64,000 bases of DNA, from the NCBI RefSeq assembly GCF_035207705.1, contig NZ_CP128187.1, positions 682,001 through 746,000 on the forward strand. The letters run 5' to 3'. Below are positions 53,561-62,968 of the stretch, in pieces. The stretch comes from Maribacter sp. BPC-D8. GTDB taxonomy: Bacteria; Bacteroidota; Bacteroidia; Flavobacteriales; Flavobacteriaceae. The notes under the pieces were generated by a model. That model did no database searches and was not told the DNA's origin. It saw nothing but the letters and a program-made list of their open reading frames with translations. The number at the start of each line of letters is the position of its first letter. The stretch's first letter is position 1. The translations under genes and the position numbers were made by a program.

Positions 53561-53926
53561 ATGGAAACTAATCTACCAAACGATAATCTTGTAAATGAAG
53601 AATTTAGTAGGTTGTCTAAATATGAGAGAGCAAAAACAAAAGTGGCGAGTATAAAACGTTTCTATAACCACGCATTAGTTTTTCTACTTATAAATGTCAT
53701 TTTGTATTTCTTGAGACATAAGTTTGTTTTTATTTTAGTGAATAAAAATGCATTGGGTAATCCTGAATTTTTAGATTGGATAAACTGGAATGTCTACGGC
53801 ACCACAATCGTTTGGGGATTCATTCTTGCGATTCATGCACTTATTGTTTTTGGTAATATTTCAGGGTACATGAAGAGATGGGAAGAACGTGAAATTCAGA
53901 AACACATAAATTCATATAACGACTAA
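53561..53926 (+). CDS. 2TM domain protein 5
   Basis: ATG 53561 follows the stop of copy 4 by one base; an in-frame TTG at 53522 is not needed. The product has 121 residues with SKYERAKTKVASIKRFYNHA, two hydrophobic helices, and the tail YMKRWEEREIQKHI. The loop is longer than in the other copies (NKNALGNPEFLDWINWNVYG). It is the last 2TM gene before the response regulator. Confidence 0.82.
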   Translation: METNLPNDNLVNEEFSRLSKYERAKTKVASIKRFYNHALVFLLINVILYFLRHKFVFILVNKNALGNPEFLDWINWNVYGTTIVWGFILAIHALIVFGNISGYMKRWEEREIQKHINSYND

Positions 53927-53960
53927 GCATACTATTTTATAAAAACCATACAACCAAACC

Positions 53961-54725
53961 ATGAAGACTATTATAATTGAAGATGAAAAACCAGCAGCAC
54001 GTAGGCTGGGTAGAATGTTAGAGAGTTTAGATCTTTCGGTTTCTACTATGCTACATTCTGTAGAAGAGGCTATAGATTGGTTTCAAAACAATGAACACCC
54101 AGATTTAATATTCTTGGATATTCAATTGTCTGACGGACTCTCATTCGAAATTTTTGATGTTATAGAGGTACATAGTGCTATTATATTTACTACCGCTTTT
54201 GATGAGTACGCGCTTAAAGCCTTTAAATTGAACAGTATCGATTATATATTAAAACCGATAGACGATGAAGATTTAGAGCAAGCGGTTACAAAATATAGAA
54301 AGCTATTTAAATCTGCCAATGAGCCAAGTAAAATTGCTTTAGACTTTGAAGACATTAAAAAGCTATTGGTGAATCCGCTTGAGCGGGAATATAAAAAGCG
54401 TTTTACCGCTAAGGTCGGTCAACACTTAAAAATCATAAACGCAGAAGATGTAGAATGTTTTTATAGCGAAAACAAAGGCACCTACGCCGCTACAAAAGAC
54501 GGTCGTAATTATTTACTCGATACTACTTTAGAGCAGTTAGAAGAGGAGCTAAAACCACAAGTGTTTTTTAGGGTAAGTAGAAAGTTCTATGTGAATATAG
54601 ACCACATAAAAGATATCATTTCTTACACCAATTCGAGATTGCAGATCAAGCTAAAAAACAACCCTGATCACGAGATAATTGTAAGTAGAGAAAAGGTGAA
54701 AGACTTTAAGCTTTGGTTAGAGTAG
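53961..54725 (+). CDS. LytTR-family response regulator
   Basis: The protein has 254 residues. The receiver domain covers residues 1-115: IIEDEKPAARRL (acidic pair), LIFLDIQLSDGLS with the phosphorylated aspartate in FLDIQ, TTAFDEYALKAF (switch Thr) and YILKPIDDEDL (Lys). The C-terminal LytTR DNA-binding domain follows from about 150 (KRFTAKVGQHLKIINAEDVE, then FFRVSRKFYVNIDHI). It is the partner of the kinase at 50357, separated from it by the PNPOx-like and 2TM genes. Confidence 0.92.
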   Translation: MKTIIIEDEKPAARRLGRMLESLDLSVSTMLHSVEEAIDWFQNNEHPDLIFLDIQLSDGLSFEIFDVIEVHSAIIFTTAFDEYALKAFKLNSIDYILKPIDDEDLEQAVTKYRKLFKSANEPSKIALDFEDIKKLLVNPLEREYKKRFTAKVGQHLKIINAEDVECFYSENKGTYAATKDGRNYLLDTTLEQLEEELKPQVFFRVSRKFYVNIDHIKDIISYTNSRLQIKLKNNPDHEIIVSREKVKDFKLWLE

Positions 54726-54937
54726 TAAAGTAGTTGTGAGTATTGAGTACTTTGTATTAGGTAAAAAGTCTTAAGAATTTAATTTAACGAATTGATTAAT
54801 AGGTGTTAAGGTGTAAATATTGAAACTGCTAATTGAAACTAAATGCTGAAATTTAGTACTGAGTAACAAGTCTAAATCTGCCAACTGATACTGTCAATGC
54901 CGCAATTGCTACTAACTTAACAATGATATGTTTAGTC

Positions 54938-56149
54938 TTATTGCTGATTTATGTTGTCGTCATCTTCCTCATCAATTCTATTTTCATCGAACGCAGAGGG
55001 CAATAATTTAGGAATCAGCTTAATAAAAATAGGGAGCAGAATTGCACCGCCAGGCAGAATAAATATCGCTAAAGATGGTATGCTTTTAAAAATATCTAAT
55101 AGTTGATTTTGAACCTTTTTCTTTTCCTCGTTACTTAAATCTCGCATAGTAGATTTAGATAATAGTGCAACTAATTCGGCACTTTGCGATAGTTCTTTAA
55201 CTAGACGTTTACTATTACGTAGAATCAGTTTTTTTACAATTTTACCCATGCTTTCGTAAAATTGCTGTGCCAAATTCTTTTCCTTTAAATAAGGTATAAC
55301 ATCAACATTCATTTTAAAGAAGTCGGTAACATCGGTAATAGATGATGAAATTATAGATTTTTCAAAACCCAGATCTTCTCCAATTCCGAATATAAATTCA
55401 GACTCGGTATAATCTAAAGAATGGTCTTCCCACACGGTAAGGCAAGCCATATCTAGCAAATATCGATTCTCCCAATTTTCCTTATTGTTTAAAAGCCGTT
55501 CGCGGTAAGAACCATCAAAACTGTTTTCAGCACAACTAATATAGGTTAATGAAGAAGCCAGTAACTGCGAAAGTCTATTGTCTTGTCTATCAATTTCTTG
55601 AGAGCTAAGAGCAGCATAGGTAATATTAATAGCTAAATATTCTATTTCTTCTGCCTTTTGCTTTAATGCGGTGTGCTTATTTAAAAAATGTTTAAAAAGA
55701 AGTACATCAATAAATAATAGCGAATTGGTAATAAGGCTATTAAAAGTCTTACTTATAATATTGTCTTCAATATATATTCTGGAAGTCATTAGTTTTTCAA
55801 GCTTCGCAGATGTTTTGCTTCCGGTAAACCATTTATCAAAAAATCTTGCACGACTAATATTCAGTATTCCGTAGAACTCAAAAATTTGTTCTATAAAGGT
55901 ATTATAGTCATCACCACCTTTTATACGGTAGGTGAAGTATAGTGCATGCAGTAAATTAATTTTTGCTTTCTCGTCTTCAGATAAAGTATGTTCTAACTCA
56001 ATAAACTCTGGTATACTAGAATTCAGCCCATATACGAATCCGCTTTTTTTAAGCGTACTGTATAAAGCTTCAAAATGGGGGAAAGCATTTTGGTGTTTTT
56101 GAACAACCGAACCATATTTCTCAATCCAACCAGAGGAAGACGGGTTCAT
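54938..56149 (-). CDS. LETM1-like protein with C-terminal LETM1 domain
   Basis: The protein has 403 residues. A helical body is followed by a LETM1-type end: KLILRNSKRLVKELSQSAEL, DLSNEEKKKVQNQLLDIFKS, then the hydrophobic IPSLAIFILPGGAILLPIFI and KLIPKLLPSAF. In mitochondria LETM1 helps ion exchange at the inner membrane; bacterial relatives in Flavobacteriia are sometimes called biofilm-associated. Membrane location of the final helix is inferred. The gene is convergent with the LytTR gene. Confidence 0.75.
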   Translation of the reverse strand: MNPSSSGWIEKYGSVVQKHQNAFPHFEALYSTLKKSGFVYGLNSSIPEFIELEHTLSEDEKAKINLLHALYFTYRIKGGDDYNTFIEQIFEFYGILNISRARFFDKWFTGSKTSAKLEKLMTSRIYIEDNIISKTFNSLITNSLLFIDVLLFKHFLNKHTALKQKAEEIEYLAINITYAALSSQEIDRQDNRLSQLLASSLTYISCAENSFDGSYRERLLNNKENWENRYLLDMACLTVWEDHSLDYTESEFIFGIGEDLGFEKSIISSSITDVTDFFKMNVDVIPYLKEKNLAQQFYESMGKIVKKLILRNSKRLVKELSQSAELVALLSKSTMRDLSNEEKKKVQNQLLDIFKSIPSLAIFILPGGAILLPIFIKLIPKLLPSAFDENRIDEEDDDNINQQ

Positions 56150-56294
56150 ATCTTAAGTATTTAAGATTGCAAAGTTAGCTAATTATTAGTTTACACTTAT
56201 TTATAAATAGTTACTTCTAGGCTATAGAAACGTTTTTATTAGTAGTTCTCATTTTATAGTTGAAAATAAAATTTAATTTTTTTTAAGAAAAAAT

Positions 56295-56318
56295 GAACCT
56301 TTCATTTTTAGTCTCGTA
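56295..56318 (+). promoter_or_regulatory. ECF-sigma-like promoter upstream of the DUF4331 operon
   Basis: GAAC at 56295-56298 and CGTA at 56315-56318 are 16 bases apart, the spacing and words of ECF-sigma promoters (GAAC-N16-CGTC type). The ATG of the DUF4331 gene follows 35 bases later. Extracytoplasmic stress-type control is inferred. Confidence 0.4.
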
Positions 56319-56352
56319 AGTAGGGGTGATTCTAATCTAAAAAAAAAGGATA

Positions 56353-57063
56353 ATGAAAAAATCAAAATTATTTATGGGACTTGGGGCATTAGCCTTAGTA
56401 GGGGGTCTTTTAGTGGCAGCAGATCACATTGATGCGCCAAACGCTATGGGAACCTCGGCAGATATTGCCGATTTTTACGCTTTTGAACCAACAGAAGGTT
56501 CAGACAATACCGTTTTTGCGGTAGATCTTCAATCTAATGTGTTGCCAGATTTAGCTTATGGTACATTCGATGAAAATGTATTACTAGAAATTAATATCGA
56601 TACCGATAATGATTTGGTAGAAGATTTAGTAATACAAGCGATACCAAGAGATGGTAAAATGTATTTCTTTGGTCCGGTTGCACCAAGTGAAACAGGCTTA
56701 AATGGTGCCATTATGGTAGATGTTCCATTAGGATCGGTAGACATTTCTGCTGAAACTGCTATTGTAGAGACTACGGCAAACGGAGTTTCTTTATTCGCAG
56801 GTCCGAGACAAGATGCTTTTTTCTTTGATTTCTTTCAATTCAATGAAGTTATTGGTGGTACGGCTCCTTTAGGTTTTAAGCCAGCAGGTGATCCTAATAC
56901 AACTGACGACGATGATGATACCGCTGTTAATACTTTCGATGGTGCAAATACAATGTCTATAGTGGTTGAATTGCCTAACAGTCTTTTAGGTACTACAACA
57001 GGTCAAAATGCGCTTGGTTTAGAAGTGTACAAAACATGGGTAACTACAAACGCAAAACAATAA
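56353..57063 (+). CDS. DUF4331 protein, exported
   Basis: The protein has 236 residues. The signal peptide (LFMGLGALALVGGLLVAA) is followed at once by the DUF4331 start ADHIDAPNAMGTSADIADFY. Further family features are NTVFAVDLQSNVLPD, FAGPRQDAFFFDFFQFNEV and ANTMSIVVELPNSLLG. DUF4331 proteins are periplasmic or secreted with unknown activity. It leads an operon with the gene 22 bases downstream. Confidence 0.88.
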   Translation: MKKSKLFMGLGALALVGGLLVAADHIDAPNAMGTSADIADFYAFEPTEGSDNTVFAVDLQSNVLPDLAYGTFDENVLLEINIDTDNDLVEDLVIQAIPRDGKMYFFGPVAPSETGLNGAIMVDVPLGSVDISAETAIVETTANGVSLFAGPRQDAFFFDFFQFNEVIGGTAPLGFKPAGDPNTTDDDDDTAVNTFDGANTMSIVVELPNSLLGTTTGQNALGLEVYKTWVTTNAKQ

Positions 57064-57084
57064 TAACCTCTTAAAAATATAACG

Positions 57085-57846
57085 ATGAAATATAAAAATA
57101 TAATATATACGTTTTTGTCTCTTTTGGCAGTAGCAGCATTGGCTTCTTGTAGCGATGATGATGACAATACACCCATAGTAATTACACCAACATGTGATGA
57201 TGGTATTATGAATGGTGATGAAACAGGAGTTGATTGTGGCGGCACTTGTACACCATGTGAAGAGGCGATGGCGCCAGATTTTACAGGTACGTACGCACAA
57301 GTTGATTTTATGGGTAGACCGGGTATTAATACGGTATTAAGCGCAGATGGTACTATTAAAGATGCACACAACGTATCTATACCTTCAGAAATGGCAGCAA
57401 CTTTTCAAGCAGATTTCGAAGCGAGATTAGAAGCGTATCATGATGTGTATGCAAATATTTTAGGTGCTGATCCAGCTGCTGTAAACTATGAAAGCAACAT
57501 TTTAGGTTTAGATGCACCAACATTAACAGGTTATTTGGCTGCTGATGTTTTAGAGGTAGCACCAAACTTACCTACAACATATTTCAACCCAGGTACAGAT
57601 TTCGATAACGATGGTAGAATTTTGGTTCCAGATGGTGATGAAGTTGCATTGACAGGTAGGTTGCCACAAGATGATGTTATTGATGTTTCATTGATATTAT
57701 TATTCGGTGGTATGGAAGGCGATCGTTTTAGCGGTCAAGATACCGATGGTGATGGCATGGCAGATTTACCAAGATTAACCTCAGATGGCGTTGGGCAAAC
57801 CGCTACTGTAGGTACTACGTTCCCATACTTGGGAGCACCTGAATAA
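57085..57846 (+). CDS. DUF4331-associated lipoprotein with cysteine-rich CDDG motif
   Basis: The protein has 253 residues. The lipobox is AALASCSDD. The segment CDDGIMNGDETGVDCGGTCT is the cysteine-rich linker seen in many Bacteroidota lipoproteins. The remaining domain, with TYAQVDFMGRPGINTVL, resembles the second half of DUF4331 proteins, so the pair at 56353 and here may represent one split family. A terminator follows at 57924. Confidence 0.8.
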   Translation: MKYKNIIYTFLSLLAVAALASCSDDDDNTPIVITPTCDDGIMNGDETGVDCGGTCTPCEEAMAPDFTGTYAQVDFMGRPGINTVLSADGTIKDAHNVSIPSEMAATFQADFEARLEAYHDVYANILGADPAAVNYESNILGLDAPTLTGYLAADVLEVAPNLPTTYFNPGTDFDNDGRILVPDGDEVALTGRLPQDDVIDVSLILLFGGMEGDRFSGQDTDGDGMADLPRLTSDGVGQTATVGTTFPYLGAPE

Positions 57847-57923
57847 AAAGTTGCCTTCACCTTATCTATTGATAGGTTAGATAAGACAGGTACAACCCTA
57901 AATTGTTTATGAAAAAGAAGGGG

Positions 57924-57950
57924 AAGGGGAGTTGAAAAACTCCCCTTATT
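57924..57950 (+). terminator. Rho-independent terminator after the DUF4331 operon
   Basis: A 10-bp perfect stem AAGGGGAGTT / AACTCCCCTT with a GAAA tetraloop is followed by ATTTTA. It lies 78 bases after the lipoprotein's stop and 27 bases before the next gene. Confidence 0.85.
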
Positions 57951-57976
57951 TTAAACGATCCACAAAAAACAACCTT

Positions 57977-59254
57977 ATGAAATTATTGAAGCTTTTAATA
58001 GTAGTGATACTGATATCTTCTTGTAATACTAAGAATGAAGATGCAATTGCACATAAAAAAGATTACGACAAATTTTTAGTCTCAAATGAGATTAAAACAA
58101 CATCAAAATATTTTGACCTTTGGAATTCTAAAATAAGACCAGACAGCATGCAACTTACCAGTTTTGGTGTTGTAGGTGGGGAGTATAACAGATACTTTCA
58201 GCAAACTGGCGATATTGAATTTTTAAAGAAGGCAGAAAAGAGTTTAAAAAAAGCTGTTGATATTGCAAATATTGGGAAGCCTGGTTTTTATAGGTCATTG
58301 GCTAGAAATTATATATCACAACATCGCTTTAAAGAAGCATTGCAATTGGCAGATTCTGCAGCGGCAATTGGCGGAGATAAAAGCGAGACCCAAAGCTTGT
58401 ACTTCGATGTTCATATGGAGTTGGGTAATTACCCATTGGCAGAAACCTATTTAGATAGTTTAAAGAACATGTCAGATTTCGGCTATATGATTCGTTTGGC
58501 AAAATGGAACGATTATAAAGGCGATTTAGATACGACCATAAGTTTTATGGAAAAAGCTAGAACCAAAGCCGAATTGGCTAAGAACAAAGACTTAATGTTG
58601 TGGAGTTATACCAATTTAGGTGATTACTATGGTCACGCAGGTAGAATTGAAGATTCGTACCAGCAATATTTGAAAGCATTAGAGATTGATAATAATAACG
58701 CATATGCTAAAAAGGGAATCGCATGGATCGTTTTTTCAAACGATAAAAATTCTGAGGAGGCAATTCGCATTCTAGACTCCGTGACGAAGACTTATAATGC
58801 TCCAGATTACTTCTTATTGAAGGCAGAAATTGCTGATTATGCAGATGACGACTTAGTGCGTACCAAGAATTTAGACGAGTACTTCACCAGAGTTAAGAAT
58901 ACAGCCTATGGCGATATGTATAATGCATATAACCTTGGCTTATATATTGGCGAGACCAAACAATATGATAGCGCTCTACTATTGGCACAGAGAGAAGTAG
59001 CTAATAGACCTACACCAGAATCTTACAGTTGGTTAGGCTACAGTCTTTTGAAAAATGGAGACAAAGAGAAAGCAATGGAGATAATGAACACCTACGTATA
59101 TGGTAAAACATTTGAACCGGCTTTACTATACCAAGCAGCCGAAGTTTATAAAGCGAACGGAGAAGATGACAGAGTTAAAGAACTAAAAGGAGAATTAATA
59201 GGGGCTATTTATGAATTAGGTCCCGGTATGGAAAAGCAAGTGCATGATTTGTAA
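57977..59254 (+). CDS. TPR lipoprotein
   Basis: The frame is open from a TTG at 57932, but that start would lie inside the terminator. ATG 57977 gives 425 residues with signal peptide and lipobox (MKLLKLLIVVILISSCNT). Helical repeats of TPR type cover the protein, for example YTNLGDYYGHAGRIEDSYQQ with YLKALEIDNNNAYA, and SWLGYSLLKNGDKEKAMEIM. It should act in the cell envelope, possibly together with the DUF4331 proteins upstream, because this order recurs in the group as far as I remember. Confidence 0.8.
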   Translation: MKLLKLLIVVILISSCNTKNEDAIAHKKDYDKFLVSNEIKTTSKYFDLWNSKIRPDSMQLTSFGVVGGEYNRYFQQTGDIEFLKKAEKSLKKAVDIANIGKPGFYRSLARNYISQHRFKEALQLADSAAAIGGDKSETQSLYFDVHMELGNYPLAETYLDSLKNMSDFGYMIRLAKWNDYKGDLDTTISFMEKARTKAELAKNKDLMLWSYTNLGDYYGHAGRIEDSYQQYLKALEIDNNNAYAKKGIAWIVFSNDKNSEEAIRILDSVTKTYNAPDYFLLKAEIADYADDDLVRTKNLDEYFTRVKNTAYGDMYNAYNLGLYIGETKQYDSALLLAQREVANRPTPESYSWLGYSLLKNGDKEKAMEIMNTYVYGKTFEPALLYQAAEVYKANGEDDRVKELKGELIGAIYELGPGMEKQVHDL

Positions 59255-59311
59255 TTGATTGCCCAATTATTTTCATTTCATGTTTGTTTTAGGTTGGATT
59301 GTTTTTTTATT

Positions 59312-59340
59312 CAGTGTCACGATGTAAAGTCGTGACACTG
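59312..59340. terminator. Strong hairpin after the TPR lipoprotein gene
   Basis: The stem CAGTGTCACGA / TCGTGACACTG is 11 bp and perfect, with a 7-base loop. There is no T-run behind it on the plus strand, so it is a hairpin of terminator strength without the usual U-tail. It may also serve as a transcript end stabiliser. Confidence 0.55.
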
Positions 59341-59486
59341 TTAATATTACGTATTTCATCGAAAATTTGGTTTTTTTTAACAGGCGTATAGATGAAATGT
59401 ATATATTTATCGACCAAATACATTTAAAATGCCCCAGCATCTTAAATAACTGAACTAAAAGTAACCCCCGTAAATCAATTAGTGTT

Positions 59487-59603
59487 ATGGAATACCTGCT
59501 CTTTACATTATGGATTAGCTTAATGATTTTAATGGTTGGCAAAACAATCTTTGCCTATAGGTCTTTACAAAAGACATTAGACCGTACCAATAAGCCTGTC
59601 TAA
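59487..59603 (+). CDS. Possible small membrane protein (38 residues)
   Basis: ATG 59487 to TAA 59601 encodes a 38-residue peptide with one hydrophobic helix (YLLFTLWISLMILMVG) and a basic, polar tail (AYRSLQKTLDRTNKPV), which is the look of a genuine small membrane protein. Its stop overlaps the stop of the convergent MMPL gene. No family is recognised and expression is unproven. Confidence 0.4.
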   Translation: MEYLLFTLWISLMILMVGKTIFAYRSLQKTLDRTNKPV

Positions 59604-61843
59604 ATCAATTTTCTTAGTAGTACTGGTAGTAATAGTAGATCTAGTATCAATGCTGTTACCAAGGTTACACTTATAATCAACCCTATAGTTACACTAGGTT
59701 GATGAATAGAAAATAACATCACCATAAAGCCAAAGAAAAGAATAATGGTTGTAATGACTAGCGCTCTACCGGTTTGTGCAAATGTCTTTTCTAGTGCGGC
59801 CTCTTTATCCAAGCCTTGGCTAATACCCAGTTTATATTTTCCTAAAAAGTGAATGGTGTCATCAACGGCAATACCGAAGACGATAGCAAAAACTACAGAA
59901 AGCGAAGCTTCAAGGGGTATCCCCAGAAAACCTAACATACCACCGGCAAAAAGAATAGGTAGCACATTCGGTACAAGTGAAATCAGAAATATTTTAATGT
60001 CTCTAAACACAAAAGCCATAATTACTCCGATCAGCAGTAATCCGTAAAGCAATCCTTCTAATAAGCTACTTCTAATATATTCAGAGTTCTTATCAAGCAA
60101 AATACTCTTACCCGTCACTTTTATGGCAACAAGAGAAGTATCTAATTGCGTTTTAGCAAAATTATCGATATCGCTATAAACAATTTTTAAATTATCGGTA
60201 CCAATGTCTTGCAGCCTGCCATTGATACGGGCAATACTTTCATCTGCATTTATAAATTTAGCCAACTGTTTACGCGCAAGTTTACGGGTATCTTTTTGAT
60301 ACTTTAAAAACGTTTTCTCATCGCTAGGTAGGGAAAAGTATGCAGCGCTATTTAAGTTATTCGCTTTATTGAAGATTTTATACGGTAGGTTGGCAGACTG
60401 CACATTGCCTATACTTTTAAATGTTTTTAGGTAAGTAAGTAGTTTTTCAATTTCTTGGGCAACCTTAAAATCGGTAACCTTATTGCCTTCAGTACTCATA
60501 ACAGCAATTTCTAAAGGTCTGAATCCCGAAAAATTACTTTGAAAGTAATCGAAATCTTTGGCTATTTTACTTTCGGCAGGTAGTGTGTTCTTTAATTCTT
60601 GATTGGTTTGTACCATGTAGATACCCAAAACACAAAGTCCAGTAAAAACTACCGTTCCCAATATAATAGACTTAGGATAATTTTTAGTGAACGTATTTAA
60701 CTTTAAAAGGTATTTGACCCAATTCTCAGAAATGCTTTTGCGACCGATCAATGATTTTTCGGGTATACTTACCAATAATGAACCAGTTAAGAAAATAACC
60801 GTTATATAAGCTACAAGCACACCTATAGCAGCGTTTATTCCGAATTCTTGAATACTTACCAAACGAGACGAAAGTAAGGTAACAAAACCAACGGCAGTAG
60901 TTATTGAGGTTAGTAAGGTAGTCATACCCACTTCTCTAAGCGAAAATTTAATCGCTTTATAGCGTGGTATACCTGTTTGTAGTTTTCTAATATAACTGTC
61001 GGTAAGGTGTATAACATCAGAAGTACCGACAATAAGCATGAGTACAGGGTAGAATGCGGCCATAGCATTTAGTTCTTTTCCTAGCCAGCCTAATAATCCC
61101 ATGAATAGTAAAAGAGACATGGCAATCGAGAAAACCGATATCAAAACTACGGGCATACTTCTATACACCAAAAGTAGAATTATAAAAACCAAAATTGATG
61201 CTACAATAGTGGTTGTGAGCACTTCGCTCTTCTGCATTTCAACAATGGCTTCATAGAAGAAAGCCCTACCTAAAATATGAAAATCGGGTAAGTTATGTTC
61301 TTTTAAAGAAGCTCTAATACTATTTAAAAGAAGTTCAGATTGTTTGTAATCTAAATTGTCTTCGGTCTCTAAAGCTAAAACTAAAGAATTTCGCTTTTCA
61401 TCGACAAGTACATTTACAAATAGGGAATCTTCTTTAATTTTATTCCAATCTTTCTGATATTGAGAAGGGTCGTCAATATGTATGATGGGTAAAGTGGTAT
61501 AACCAAAAGTGGTTTTAAGCGGGTAGGAGAGTGATGTTAAAGAACTACTTTCTAAAACATATTCAAAAGTTTTACTCTCTTCAGAAAATGCTTGAAAACT
61601 GTTTAGAAACTCTTGTTGAAAAACATTGGGGTCGTTTTTTACTGCTATGAGTAGAAAATTATCATCGGTACCAAATTCTTCTACATAACTATCGTAAAAA
61701 GCTAAATCAGGATCTTCTTCAGGAAAAAACTGGCTGAAATCAAATGAAAACCGAAGCTCATCCAATTTAGAGGCAGCCATTACGCCCAATAGGATAAATA
61801 GTACAACGAATAACTTTTTAAGGAAGCCAAGGTCAGCCTTCAT
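59600..61843 (-). CDS. MMPL/RND-superfamily membrane transporter-like protein
   Basis: The protein has 747 residues. Two homologous halves each hold one helix, a large periplasmic domain and a block of five helices. The sterol-sensing/MMPL signatures are visible: AFYPVLMLIVGTSDVIHLTD in the first half and VVFAIVFGIAVDDTIHFLGK in the second, where the aspartates carry proton transfer. Family members export lipids or hydrophobic compounds such as hopanoids. It forms a minus-strand pair with the DUF547 gene, 129 bases upstream, a frequent combination in this group. Confidence 0.85.
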   Translation of the reverse strand: MKADLGFLKKLFVVLFILLGVMAASKLDELRFSFDFSQFFPEEDPDLAFYDSYVEEFGTDDNFLLIAVKNDPNVFQQEFLNSFQAFSEESKTFEYVLESSSLTSLSYPLKTTFGYTTLPIIHIDDPSQYQKDWNKIKEDSLFVNVLVDEKRNSLVLALETEDNLDYKQSELLLNSIRASLKEHNLPDFHILGRAFFYEAIVEMQKSEVLTTTIVASILVFIILLLVYRSMPVVLISVFSIAMSLLLFMGLLGWLGKELNAMAAFYPVLMLIVGTSDVIHLTDSYIRKLQTGIPRYKAIKFSLREVGMTTLLTSITTAVGFVTLLSSRLVSIQEFGINAAIGVLVAYITVIFLTGSLLVSIPEKSLIGRKSISENWVKYLLKLNTFTKNYPKSIILGTVVFTGLCVLGIYMVQTNQELKNTLPAESKIAKDFDYFQSNFSGFRPLEIAVMSTEGNKVTDFKVAQEIEKLLTYLKTFKSIGNVQSANLPYKIFNKANNLNSAAYFSLPSDEKTFLKYQKDTRKLARKQLAKFINADESIARINGRLQDIGTDNLKIVYSDIDNFAKTQLDTSLVAIKVTGKSILLDKNSEYIRSSLLEGLLYGLLLIGVIMAFVFRDIKIFLISLVPNVLPILFAGGMLGFLGIPLEASLSVVFAIVFGIAVDDTIHFLGKYKLGISQGLDKEAALEKTFAQTGRALVITTIILFFGFMVMLFSIHQPSVTIGLIISVTLVTALILDLLLLPVLLRKLI

Positions 61844-61972
61844 AGAAAAATATAAAATCTATTTCGGTTGCGAATTTACCATTCTTGATGCTAACCTTGG
61901 TAAAAAGAAACAATTAAGAGCGAAGTAAAATTCAATAAAAAATAGCTTTCGCTCTCAAATGTGGTTTATAAC

Positions 61973-62761
61973 CTATAATTCTATAAAATTATCAAGATAA
62001 AGGGTCCAGTCGTAATTGGTGTATTCAATATCTACGCCTTTGGTAGCAGGTATAATTTCATTGGCTTTCAGTATTTTTTTGATTCCGCTTTTGCCACCAA
62101 AATCACCTCTAAACCAACTGAATAAAGAAGTAATCTTAACTACATTGGTTTCACTGTTGAATTCACTTGTTTTCTCTAGAAGCCTTTTAGTACCAATTTT
62201 AAATTGTTCAGGTAAACGTTCCCATTCATAAATGGCAACTGGCGGACAATCTTTAGCGCCACAATTCAAAGCAAAATGTACATTATAAACGGGTTTGTTT
62301 ACTCTTAGTTTACGTTCAAATTTACCGGGAAACCACTTGCGTATATAACCCAAACCATATTCCCATTGCGATTTTCTAATGATCCCGTGCTCAATTTTAG
62401 CGAACGATACCATTTCACCTGCAATTTTAATTTGCTCTAACTTGAAAAAACTACCTCGGTCATCATATAACTCCGGATTCTTTTGAAGAATCACTTGTAT
62501 ATACGCGTTGTAAATGTTAAGCCAAAAAGCCAATCGTTTATCGTTGGTATCTAGTGCATTATCTAATTCTGAAATGGAAGTATTCGCTAAGATATCTTGT
62601 AGGTCTTGCGTATCTTTCTTATCGATAATGCGTTTTAAAAAGGTTTCAGATAATTCGTTGAAATCTGTATTTGATTGGGTGTCAACCTGCGCTTGCACAT
62701 CAGTTTTTGCCATAAAAAATATAGCCAACATAGTTACAAGAAAAGATATTTTTAGTTTCAT
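61973..62761 (-). CDS. DUF547 protein, exported
   Basis: The protein has 262 residues with a signal peptide ending in KTDVQAQ. DUF547 features are DKRLAFWLNIYNAYIQVILQ and NKPVYNVHFALNCGAKDCPP, with the conserved cysteines of the family. DUF547 resembles papain-like/glutaredoxin-linked domains, with unknown activity. In many Bacteroidota it sits next to TIGR04283-type glycosyltransferases, as here (divergent gene at 62969), in loci connected with arsenosugar synthesis. Confidence 0.85.
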   Translation of the reverse strand: MKLKISFLVTMLAIFFMAKTDVQAQVDTQSNTDFNELSETFLKRIIDKKDTQDLQDILANTSISELDNALDTNDKRLAFWLNIYNAYIQVILQKNPELYDDRGSFFKLEQIKIAGEMVSFAKIEHGIIRKSQWEYGLGYIRKWFPGKFERKLRVNKPVYNVHFALNCGAKDCPPVAIYEWERLPEQFKIGTKRLLEKTSEFNSETNVVKITSLFSWFRGDFGGKSGIKKILKANEIIPATKGVDIEYTNYDWTLYLDNFIEL

Positions 62762-62968
62762 GGTATTGTTTTAGATTACCTTATCTACGTAATAGTAGCT
62801 AAAAGGTTCGTGAAAGCTTGGTCGTATTTTTATTTAATCGATTACGATAATCTTTTCTTTAATTTTAAGAGAGTAATAAAACTATTTAACGGAATTTGCG
62901 TAGGTAAGGCGTAATCCTTTTATGGGTGGCAGTTTTTACTTGATAAATACTACGCCCTGTCTATTTCT

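Noticed and set aside
59273..59542. Reverse-strand open frame of 89 codons
   Set aside because: It covers the hairpin at 59312-59340 and has no protein-like features; the small plus-strand frame in the same place looks more real.
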